64,000 bases of DNA from Actinomadura barringtoniae (lineage in GTDB: Bacteria > Actinomycetota > Actinomycetes > Streptosporangiales > Streptosporangiaceae): the NCBI RefSeq assembly GCF_017573505.1, contig NZ_JAGEOJ010000039.1:1-64000 (forward strand). Direction: 5' to 3'. This document shows positions 40,594 to 47,194 of this stretch, piece after piece. The notes beneath the pieces are model-generated. The model saw only the letters and a list, made by a program, of their open reading frames with translations, was not told where the DNA came from and ran no database searches. Made by a program: the position numbers and the translations under genes. Within the stretch, counting starts at the first letter, position 1. Each line of letters begins with the position of its first letter.

Positions 40594-42213
40594 CTAGGAA
40601 CCGGCGGGCCAGTCGATCTGGGTGGAGCGGTAGTAGTTGACGCCCTGGACCTTCCAGCGCGGTCCCTGGGCGCCGAGGCGCTGCCTGAACGCCGACCAGT
40701 CGTGCGTGGCCTGCGGCGACCAGCCGAGCTCGGCGAGGGCGGGCAGGCGCGGGAACGCCATGTACTCGATGTCGGCGCTGGTGCGGATGGTCTCGGTCCA
40801 CAGCGGCGCCTCGATGCCGCGCACGCGGTCGGCCGGGACGCCCTGGAGGTAGTTGCCCGGGTCCCAGCCGTAGGCGGTGTCGACCTCGATGAGGCCCGCC
40901 CAGTCCTGGCCGAGCGGCGTCTGCGGGTTGTACTTCATGTCGATGTAGGCCTTGTTGGCCGGCGACATGATGATCGTGGTGCCCTTCTTGGCCGCCGCCG
41001 CGACGTCCTCGTCGGTGTTCTCGGTGCCCCAGAACTGCGCGACGGTCGAGGGCAGCGGGGTGGCGCGCACGACGTCGTGCCAGCCGACGACCGTCTTGCC
41101 GTGCCTGGCGACGATCGGCTGCACGCGGTTGATGAACGCGGCGTAGTCCGCGGGCTTGGTCGACTGCGCCTCGTCCCCGCCGATGTGGATGTACGGGCCG
41201 GGCGTCATCGCGGCCAGCTCGCCGATCACCTGGTCGAGGAAGGTGTAGGTGATCTCCTTGCTCGTGCACAGCGAGCTGAAGCCGACGTCGGTGCCGGTGT
41301 AGAGCGGCGGCGCGACGCCGTCGCAGTTCAGCTGCGCGTACGAGGCGAGCGCGGCGTTGGTGTGGCCGGGCATGTCGATCTCGGGCACGATCGTGATGTT
41401 GCGCTCGGCGGCGTAGGCGATGATCCGCTTGTAGTCGGCCTTGGTGAAGTAGCCGCCCGGGTCGCCGTCCACCGCCGTGCTGCCGCCATAGGTCGCCAGG
41501 CGCGGCCAGGAGTCGATCGCGATCCGCCAGCCCTGGTCGTCGGACAGGTGCAGGTGCAGGTGGTTGATCTTGTAGAGGGCGATCTGGTCGATGTAGCGCT
41601 GGACGGCCTGGACGCCGAAGAAGTGCCGCGAGACGTCGAGCATCGCGCTGCGGTAGGCGTAGCGCGGCCGGTCGACGACCTGCCCGCCCGCGACCGGCCA
41701 CGGGCCCGGCTGGGGCCTGGCGGCGTCGGCGGCGTACGGCAGCAGCTGGTGGAGCGTCGCCAGGCCGTTCACCAGCCCGCCGACCTTCCCGGCCCGCACG
41801 GTGATCGACGACCTGGCCACCTCCAGGCGGTAGCCCTCGTCGCCCAGGCCCCGGGCATCGCCGGAGCCGCCGGCGTGGCCAGAGCCGCCGGAGCGGCCGG
41901 TGCCGAGGACGAACGAGATGCCGTCGCCGGTGCGGCCGTCCACCCGTACGGGCAGCTTGTAGCCGGTCGAACGGCGCAGCAGCCGGGCCAGCGACTCGCC
42001 CACGCGGGCGCCCGCCTGGTCGGTGTGCACGACGGTCTTCGCGGTGATCCGGTAGTCGGCCCCGGCCTTCGGGGCCACGCTCACCGGCGCCGGAACCACG
42101 GAGTTGAGCGGGCGAGGAGCCACCGGTTTCGCTTCGGCCACCGGTGCGGCTCCCAGGGACGTGAGGGTGACTGCGAGGGCGACGGATGTCAGGCGCACGC
42201 TTGTGAGCAGCAT
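40594..42213 (-). CDS. Secreted GH20 beta-N-acetylhexosaminidase
   Basis: A 539-residue exported enzyme that removes terminal GlcNAc from chitooligosaccharides. The signal peptide is MLLTSVRLTSVALAVTLTSL and onward. A GH20b-like domain follows and includes a local Gly/Ser repeat (GGSGHAGGSG). The barrel has YRSAMLDVSRHFFGVQAVQR, HLHLSDDQGWRIAI and the catalytic Asp-Glu pair in PGPYIHIGGDEAQSTK; APLWTETIRTSADIEYMAFP near the end is also diagnostic. The start at 42213 is supported by GGAGG. It is the first gene of the pair with the GH2 glucosaminidase; a palindrome-like site lies 87 bases upstream. Confidence 0.95.
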   Translation of the reverse strand: MLLTSVRLTSVALAVTLTSLGAAPVAEAKPVAPRPLNSVVPAPVSVAPKAGADYRITAKTVVHTDQAGARVGESLARLLRRSTGYKLPVRVDGRTGDGISFVLGTGRSGGSGHAGGSGDARGLGDEGYRLEVARSSITVRAGKVGGLVNGLATLHQLLPYAADAARPQPGPWPVAGGQVVDRPRYAYRSAMLDVSRHFFGVQAVQRYIDQIALYKINHLHLHLSDDQGWRIAIDSWPRLATYGGSTAVDGDPGGYFTKADYKRIIAYAAERNITIVPEIDMPGHTNAALASYAQLNCDGVAPPLYTGTDVGFSSLCTSKEITYTFLDQVIGELAAMTPGPYIHIGGDEAQSTKPADYAAFINRVQPIVARHGKTVVGWHDVVRATPLPSTVAQFWGTENTDEDVAAAAKKGTTIIMSPANKAYIDMKYNPQTPLGQDWAGLIEVDTAYGWDPGNYLQGVPADRVRGIEAPLWTETIRTSADIEYMAFPRLPALAELGWSPQATHDWSAFRQRLGAQGPRWKVQGVNYYRSTQIDWPAGS

Positions 42214-42299
42214 GAATACCTCCGGGCGCAGCGGCGGGCGGCCGCCCCCGGAAGGCCGCGCGGTCTGATCGATGACGATAGACGGCACCGGGGCAATCG

Positions 42300-42316
42300 T
42301 AAAGAAGCCTCCCTAA
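42300..42316 (-). promoter_or_regulatory. Weak CsnR-like operator upstream of the GH20/GH2 operon
   Basis: On the minus strand the 17-mer TTAGGGAGGCTTCTTTA is an imperfect palindrome (five of eight arm positions). It resembles the TTAGGAAAC/TTTCCTAA-type sites reported for the chitosan regulator CsnR of Streptomyces, matching about 11 of 17 positions. It sits in a suitable place, but the match is loose. Confidence 0.25.
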
Positions 42317-42356
42317 CAAATGCTGAGGAATTTCCGGCCACGACCGGCCGTTAGAT

Positions 42357-42372
42357 ATACCCGTAGGGGTAT
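42357..42372. promoter_or_regulatory. CsoR/CstR-type operator
   Basis: ATACCC and GGGTAT are separated by GTAG, a perfect 6-4-6 palindrome. This is the standard recognition pattern of CsoR-family repressors, and a CsoR-family gene is third in the operon that starts 18 bases downstream. Autoregulation by that protein is the natural reading. Confidence 0.8.
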
Positions 42373-42389
42373 CCGACGAGGAGGAATTC

Positions 42390-42824
42390 ATGGCAACGGT
42401 CGCTCTGACCAAGGAGACGTTCGACGAGACCCTCGGGCAGAACGGATTCGTACTGATCGACTTCTGGGCGTCCTGGTGCGGTCCCTGCCGCTCCTTCGCG
42501 CCCGTGTACGAGCGGGTCTCCGAGGCCCACGACGACATCGTGTTCACCAAGGTGGACACCGAGGCCGAGCCCGAGCTCGCCGCCGCGTTCGAGATCACCT
42601 CGATCCCGACGCTGATGGTGGTGCGCGACAAGGTGGTGCTCTACTCCCAGCCCGGCGCGCTGCCCGAGGCCGCGCTGCAGGACCTCATCGAGCAGGCCCG
42701 CAAGGTCGACATGGACGAGGTCCGGCGCGACGTCGCCAACCACGCCGACCACGCCGCCGACCACGCCGCCGACCACGCCGCCGACCAGGCCACCGGCGAC
42801 TCCGCCGACCACTCCGCGGCCTGA
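42390..42824 (+). CDS. trxA: Thioredoxin with His/Asp-rich C-terminal tail
   Basis: A 144-residue thioredoxin. The active site is LIDFWASWCGPCRSFAPVYE (CGPC at about residues 32-35) and the cis-proline is in FEITSIPTLMVVRDK. The domain ends near residue 112. The tail is built from repeats of HAAD (12-base unit CACGCCGCCGAC, three exact copies at 42750-42785) and holds five histidines, so metal binding is plausible. GAGGAGG precedes the ATG. It leads an operon with DUF302 and a CsoR-family repressor under an ATACCC/GGGTAT operator, suggesting a role in copper or reactive-sulfur stress. Confidence 0.92.
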   Translation: MATVALTKETFDETLGQNGFVLIDFWASWCGPCRSFAPVYERVSEAHDDIVFTKVDTEAEPELAAAFEITSIPTLMVVRDKVVLYSQPGALPEAALQDLIEQARKVDMDEVRRDVANHADHAADHAADHAADQATGDSADHSAA

Positions 42825-42836
42825 CGGGCGAACCCG

Positions 42837-43220
42837 ATGGACTACGGAATCACGACCCGGCTGGACGCTCCGTTCGCGGAGGCGGCCGGCCGGGTCCGCG
42901 ACGCGCTCAAGGACCAGGGCTTCGGCGTGCTGACCGAGATCGACGTTCAGGCGACGCTGAAGGAGAAGCTGGGCGAGGACGTCGAGGACTACCTGATCCT
43001 CGGCGCCTGCAACCCGCCGCTCGCGCATCGCGCCCTGGAGGCCGACCGGCAGATCGGGCTGCTCCTGCCGTGCAACGTCGTCGTCCGCGCGGACGGCGAC
43101 GGGACGATCGTGGAGGCCCTCAACCCCCAGCTGATGGCCGAGGTGACGGGCGTTCCCGCCCTCCAGCCGGTCGCCGACGAGGCGGGCCGCCGTCTCCGGA
43201 ACGCGCTGGAGTCGCTGTGA
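42837..43220 (+). CDS. DUF302 protein
   Basis: A 127-residue DUF302 protein: TTRLDAPFAEAAGRVRDALK, then GFGVLTEIDVQATLKEKLGE and DYLILGACNPPLAHRALEAD with the single conserved cysteine, and LLPCNVVVRADGDGTIVEAL. DUF302 genes often travel with sulfur or metal-stress genes. It starts 12 bases after thioredoxin and overlaps the CsoR-family start by four bases. The paired cysteines (GACNPP, LLPCNV) would fit a persulfide- or metal-related role, which is inference. Confidence 0.9.
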   Translation: MDYGITTRLDAPFAEAAGRVRDALKDQGFGVLTEIDVQATLKEKLGEDVEDYLILGACNPPLAHRALEADRQIGLLLPCNVVVRADGDGTIVEALNPQLMAEVTGVPALQPVADEAGRRLRNALESL

Positions 43221-43486
43221 CCGTCGACGAGGAGGCGTCCGCCGCGGTCCTGAACCGGCTGCGCCGGGCGCAGGGCCAGCTGGCGGGCGTGATCGCGATG
43301 ATCGAGGCGGGCCGCGACTGCACGGACGTCGTCACCCAGCTCGCCGCCGTGTCCCGCGCCCTCGACCGCGCCGGATTCAAGATCGTCGCGAGCGGGATGC
43401 GGCAGTGCATGACCGCCGAGGACGGCGCCGGCCAGGAGCCTATGACCGTGGAGGAGCTGGAACGACTGTTTCTGGCGCTGGCCTGA
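43217..43486 (+). CDS. csoR: CsoR-family repressor, CstR-like (two Cys, no His)
   Basis: An 89-residue four-helix DUF156 repressor: LNRLRRAQGQLAGVIAMIEA, then GRDCTDVVTQLAAVSRALDR and FKIVASGMRQCMTAEDGAGQ. Copper-sensing CsoR proteins use Cys-His-Cys; here both cysteines are present (RDCTD and RQCMT), but the histidine position just before the second is glycine (ASGMRQC). That resembles CstR-type sensors that respond to per- and polysulfides. The GTG start overlaps the DUF302 stop by four bases. It probably represses its own operon through the ATACCC/GGGTAT site. The last 47 bases overlap the convergent rhomboid-like gene. Confidence 0.88.
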   Translation: MTVDEEASAAVLNRLRRAQGQLAGVIAMIEAGRDCTDVVTQLAAVSRALDRAGFKIVASGMRQCMTAEDGAGQEPMTVEELERLFLALA

Positions 43487-44213
43487 CCGGCTCGATCCAC
43501 GGCGTTCCGGCGCGGGCGCGGACGGACGCGGCACGGGTGAGCGGCCACAGCAGGAGCCCGATGAGCAGGGCGATCGTGTGGCCCGCCGTGCTGTAGCGGC
43601 CGTACAGGAAGAACGAGGACCTGATGACCAGCAGCAGCGCTCCGATGACCGGGAGCCGCCAGGCGAACGGAAGCCGGTAGACCAGTAGCCCGGCCAGGCA
43701 CAGGCTGCCCAGGCTGACCCCGACGTCCACGATCGTGGTGAACTCCGAGCCGAGCACGCCGCTGCCGACCAGGTGCGCGGCGCGGCCCGCGAGCAGCAGC
43801 GACGCCCCGACGTGGCCGATGAAGAACGCGGCCACTGCGCGCGGCGTGCCCAGCCAGCGTTCGGCGGGTCCCCAGACGAAGAAGGCCATCGCGGTGGCGA
43901 ACGGGAGGTCGCTCAGCTCCGTCCACAGCGCCGAGCCGACCAGCACCGCGACCGGGTCGTCGCGCATCTGGTCCAGGTTGGTGCTGCGGGTCCTGAGCAC
44001 CTGGTCCTGAACGTCGTGCGGCAGGCCCGCCAGCATCAGGCCGTGCATGAGGACCAGAATCCACAGGATCGCCGCCGCCGGGTTGGCCCGCGCCCACTCC
44101 CACAGCCAGGACCCGGCCCGGCGCACCGCGGCGCCGCCAGGCCAGTCCCAGTAGGCCGCGCACGCCCCGAGGATCAGCATCAGGAGCGCGAGCGCCTCCG
44201 CGTACGCGAACAC
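43440..44213 (-). CDS. Rhomboid-like membrane protein
   Basis: A 257-residue polytopic protein with about six hydrophobic segments. It matches the actinomycete rhomboid-like group (LWTELSDLPFATAMAFFVWG, then RWLGTPRAVAAFFIGHVGAS). A late AGHTIALLIGLLLWPL carries a histidine in the place of the rhomboid catalytic His, but the GxSG serine motif is not recognisable, so protease activity is doubtful. The C-terminal 47 bases overlap the convergent CsoR-family gene. Role unknown. Confidence 0.75.
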   Translation of the reverse strand: MFAYAEALALLMLILGACAAYWDWPGGAAVRRAGSWLWEWARANPAAAILWILVLMHGLMLAGLPHDVQDQVLRTRSTNLDQMRDDPVAVLVGSALWTELSDLPFATAMAFFVWGPAERWLGTPRAVAAFFIGHVGASLLLAGRAAHLVGSGVLGSEFTTIVDVGVSLGSLCLAGLLVYRLPFAWRLPVIGALLLVIRSSFFLYGRYSTAGHTIALLIGLLLWPLTRAASVRARAGTPWIEPVRPAPETVVPAPPRS

Positions 44214-44291
44214 TCTCCTGCTATGCCCGATAGCGCCCGTCAGGGCTCGCTCTTGGCGTTCTCCATGCCAAAACTGGAGACGAAGCAGGGG

Positions 44292-45185
44292 CTACTTGAT
44301 GACGACCTTGTCGGCGGCGGCGCCTGAGTCCTTGGTCCAGCCGTCGTGGCCGTTGTCTGAGGTCCAGTGCTTGCCGCCGAAACGGACCTCGGACAGCCCG
44401 TACGACTGGGCGTGCGCCACGGCCCAGGAGGCCACCGACCAGCCGGTGCGCGAGCTGCTGACGGCGACCGTGTCGGGCTGGCCGGTCGCGCGGCTGGCCT
44501 TCATGTCCACCGCGCCCGCGTCGCTGGCCACCGTCTCCGGCCCGGCCACCTGGAGGCGGCTGCCGAACGAGCGGCGCAGCTCCCGGATCGCCTCGGCGCG
44601 CCGTACGGCGGTCTTCTTGTCCGGCGAGAACCAGCAGCGCGCCGTGCCCGGCTCGCGGCCGGTGAACGCCTGGGCCAGCAGCTTGGCCTCGGGCTCGTGC
44701 TGGGCGTAGGCGCTGCCGTCGGCGCTGCGCTGGACCTTCTGGGCCGCGTCGTGCAGATCCCGGTCCAGGTAGTCCTTGACCTTGACCAGGGCGTCGAAGA
44801 ACTTGCTCGTGGCCTGGACGGGGTCCTTCAGCTTCTCCGGGCTGCCCCAGCCCTGCGAGGGCCGCTGCTGGAACATGCCCACCGAGTCACGGTCGCCGCC
44901 CTCGAGGTTATGCAGGTGTGACTCCTGGATGGCGGTCGCGTACGCGATCACCGCGGCCCGCTCGGGCAGCTTCTTGCGGTACGCGACGGCCGCGATCGTG
45001 GCGGCGTTGGCGCCCTGCTCCAGGTCGAGCGGCATCTTGCCCGCCGCCGTGCGCACCTCACAGCCGGATCCGTGGAGGTAGGGCCGGGCGCGCGCGAACA
45101 GCACGTACCCCCCGACGCCGAGCACGAGAAGGACGGCGAGCGCGATCCCGGTCACCCGCCAGCGTCGTCGGTTCGAAGCGGCCAC
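44292..45185 (-). CDS. Membrane-anchored lysozyme/transglycosylase-like protein
   Basis: A 297-residue protein with one N-terminal transmembrane segment (VTGIALAVLLVLGVGGYVLF) and an extracellular domain. The block ERAAVIAYATAIQESHLHNL followed by GGDRDSVGMFQQRPSQGWGS is the conserved core of a large actinomycete family often misnamed heavy-metal transporter; it resembles lytic transglycosylase active sites with the Glu of QESHL. Four cysteines may pair. The start is uncertain: GTG at 45185 is chosen because the longer GTG at 45212 would leave only 17 bases to the divergent dapD ATG. It probably acts on or binds peptidoglycan. Confidence 0.7.
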   Translation of the reverse strand: MAASNRRRWRVTGIALAVLLVLGVGGYVLFARARPYLHGSGCEVRTAAGKMPLDLEQGANAATIAAVAYRKKLPERAAVIAYATAIQESHLHNLEGGDRDSVGMFQQRPSQGWGSPEKLKDPVQATSKFFDALVKVKDYLDRDLHDAAQKVQRSADGSAYAQHEPEAKLLAQAFTGREPGTARCWFSPDKKTAVRRAEAIRELRRSFGSRLQVAGPETVASDAGAVDMKASRATGQPDTVAVSSSRTGWSVASWAVAHAQSYGLSEVRFGGKHWTSDNGHDGWTKDSGAAADKVVIK

Positions 45186-45229
45186 GCGAAGACGGTACCG
45201 GCAGTTGGCCACCAGTAAGCTCAGGGGCC

Positions 45230-46066
45230 ATGACCGAATCGTTCACCAGCCCGATCTCCAGCGCCATCGACGAGCTGTGGGACCGGCGCGCCGAGCTCAC
45301 CCCCGACGACACCGAGGCCCGCGCGGCCATCGTCGCCGCCGTGGACCAGATCGACGCCGGCGAGGCCCGCGTCGCCATCGTCGACCCCGCGACCGACGAC
45401 GTCGTCGTGGACGAGCGCGCCAAGCGCGCGATCCTGATGAGCTTCAAGGTGCTCGGCATGGTGCGGTCTCAGGTCGGTGACTTCGCCTACCACGACCGGA
45501 TCCCGCTGAAGAGCCGGCTGGACGGCGTCCGCGTGGTCCCGGGCGCGATCGCCCGCTGGGGCTCCTACCTGGCGCCCGGCGTGGTCCTCATGCCCTCGTT
45601 CACCAACATCGGCGCCTACGTCGACTCGGGCACCATGGTCGACACCTGGGCGACCGTCGGCTCGTGCGCCCAGGTCGGCAAGAACGTCCACCTGTCCGGC
45701 GGCGTCGGCATCGGCGGCGTGCTGGAACCCCCGAACGCCGTCCCGGTGATCATCGGGGACGAGGCCATGATCGGCAGCCGTTCGATGATCGTCGAGGGCG
45801 CCCGGGTCGGCACCGGCGCGGTGGTCGGCTCCGGCACCAACCTGTCCAAGTCGATGCCGGTCATCGACGTGGAGACGGGCGAGGAGATCAGCCGCGGCCG
45901 CATCCCCGACTGGTGCGTGGCCGTCGGCGGCACCCGCACCAAGGAGTTCAAGGGCGGCACGTTCGGTCTCCCGGCCGTGCTGATCCTGAAGCGCCTCGAA
46001 GAGGGCCAGCGGCACGACAAGGCGGAGCTGAACGACATCCTCCGCGACCACGGCATCAACACCTGA
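45230..46066 (+). CDS. dapD: Tetrahydrodipicolinate N-succinyltransferase
   Basis: A 278-residue enzyme of the succinylase branch of lysine and meso-diaminopimelate synthesis, transferring succinyl from succinyl-CoA to tetrahydrodipicolinate. The C-terminal part is a left-handed beta helix of hexapeptide repeats (VVLMPSFTNIGAYVDSGTMV; VGKNVHLSGGVGIGGVLEPP), with DEAMIGSRSMIVEGARVGTG as a typical stretch. The helical N-terminus (SPISSAIDELWDRRAELTPD) matches actinobacterial DapD. AGGGG is close before the ATG at 45230. The next gene of the pathway, dapE, follows by 17 bases. Confidence 0.95.
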   Translation: MTESFTSPISSAIDELWDRRAELTPDDTEARAAIVAAVDQIDAGEARVAIVDPATDDVVVDERAKRAILMSFKVLGMVRSQVGDFAYHDRIPLKSRLDGVRVVPGAIARWGSYLAPGVVLMPSFTNIGAYVDSGTMVDTWATVGSCAQVGKNVHLSGGVGIGGVLEPPNAVPVIIGDEAMIGSRSMIVEGARVGTGAVVGSGTNLSKSMPVIDVETGEEISRGRIPDWCVAVGGTRTKEFKGGTFGLPAVLILKRLEEGQRHDKAELNDILRDHGINT

Positions 46067-46083
46067 TTGGGACAACACCGGAA

Positions 46084-47145
46084 ATGAAGCTCGATCTGCT
46101 CTCGGATGTGGCCGACCTCACGGCGGCGATCGTCGACATCGAGTCGGTGAGCGGCGACGAGGAGGCGCTCGCGGACGCGGTGGAGGAGGCGCTGCGCGCG
46201 CTGCCGCATCTGCGGGTGGAACGGATCGGGCAGAACGTCGTCGCCCGCACCGAGCTCGGGCGGGACGAGCGGGTCGTGCTGGCGGGCCACCTGGACACGG
46301 TGCCGCTGAACGGCAATCTCCCGTCGCGGGTCGAGGGCGACCGGCTCTACGGCTGCGGCACGACCGACATGAAGAGCGGGGTGGCGGTGCAGCTCCGGCT
46401 CGCCGCCACCGTGCCGGAGCCGAACCGCGACGTCACCTTCGTCTTCTACGAGTGCGAGGAGATCGAGGCGGGCCGGAACGGGCTGAAGAAGCTCGCCGAC
46501 ACCCGCCCCGAGCTGCTGGCGGGCGACTTCGCGGTGCTGCTGGAGCCCACCACGGCGCTGATCGAGGGCGGCTGCCAGGGCACCCTCCGCGTCGAGGTCA
46601 CCGCGCGCGGCGAACGGGCCCACAGCGCGCGGGCCTGGATGGGCTCCAACGCCATCCACACGGCGGGCGAGATCCTGGACGTGCTGCGGGCCTACGAGCC
46701 CGCGCTGCCGGTCGTGGACGGCCTGGAATACCACGAGGGCCTGAACGCGGTCTTCGTGCGCGGCGGCGTGGCCGGGAACGTGATCCCCGACGAGTGCGTG
46801 GTCACGGTGAACTACCGCTACGCGCCCGACAAGTCCCTGGAGCAGGCCGAGGCGTACGTGCGGGAGGTCTTCAAGGGGTTCGAGGTCCGTGTGACCGACG
46901 GCGCCCCTGGGGCCCGGCCCGGGCTCACGCACCCGGCGGCGTCCTCGTTCGTGTCGGCGACGGGCGCCGAGGTGCGGGCCAAGCTGGGCTGGACGGACGT
47001 GGCGCGCTTCTCGGCCCTGGGCGTCCCGGCGGTCAACTACGGGCCGGGCGAGCCCACACTCGCCCACACCAGGGACGAGTACGTCGAGATCCCGCTGATC
47101 TCCGACTGCGAGCGGCGGATGCGCGGCTGGCTCACAGGGTGGTGA
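46084..47145 (+). CDS. dapE: Succinyl-diaminopimelate desuccinylase
   Basis: A 353-residue M20-family metallohydrolase that removes succinate from N-succinyl-LL-diaminopimelate. Metal ligands are in RVVLAGHLDTVPLN, YGCGTTDMKSGVAV and FVFYECEEIEAGRNGL. The dimerisation domain includes GTLRVEVTARGERAHSARAW and the last ligand lies in PGEPTLAHTRDEYVEIPLI. It is co-transcribed with dapD. Its stop codon lies in the first copy of a 35-base duplication. Confidence 0.95.
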   Translation: MKLDLLSDVADLTAAIVDIESVSGDEEALADAVEEALRALPHLRVERIGQNVVARTELGRDERVVLAGHLDTVPLNGNLPSRVEGDRLYGCGTTDMKSGVAVQLRLAATVPEPNRDVTFVFYECEEIEAGRNGLKKLADTRPELLAGDFAVLLEPTTALIEGGCQGTLRVEVTARGERAHSARAWMGSNAIHTAGEILDVLRAYEPALPVVDGLEYHEGLNAVFVRGGVAGNVIPDECVVTVNYRYAPDKSLEQAEAYVREVFKGFEVRVTDGAPGARPGLTHPAASSFVSATGAEVRAKLGWTDVARFSALGVPAVNYGPGEPTLAHTRDEYVEIPLISDCERRMRGWLTGW

Positions 47146-47194
47146 CGGGCGCGGCCGGGGGCTGGCTCACGGGGTGGTGACGGGCGTGTCGGGG
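47125..47194. repeat. 35-base tandem duplication at a convergent gene junction
   Basis: GGCTGGCTCACAGGGTGGTG begins the first copy (47125-47159) and recurs with one change at 47160. The first 27 bases of the two copies differ at one position and the last eight less strictly. The dapE stop lies in copy 1 and the minus-strand deacetylase-glycosyltransferase stop in copy 2. Confidence 0.8.

Noticed and set aside
42214..42389. DasR operator upstream of the hexosaminidase
   Set aside because: No sequence close to the ACTGGTCTAGACCACT-type consensus is found in the gap.
44292..45185. Heavy-metal transporter, a common database label for this family
   Set aside because: Only one membrane segment and a lysozyme-like extracellular core are visible; there are no transporter features.
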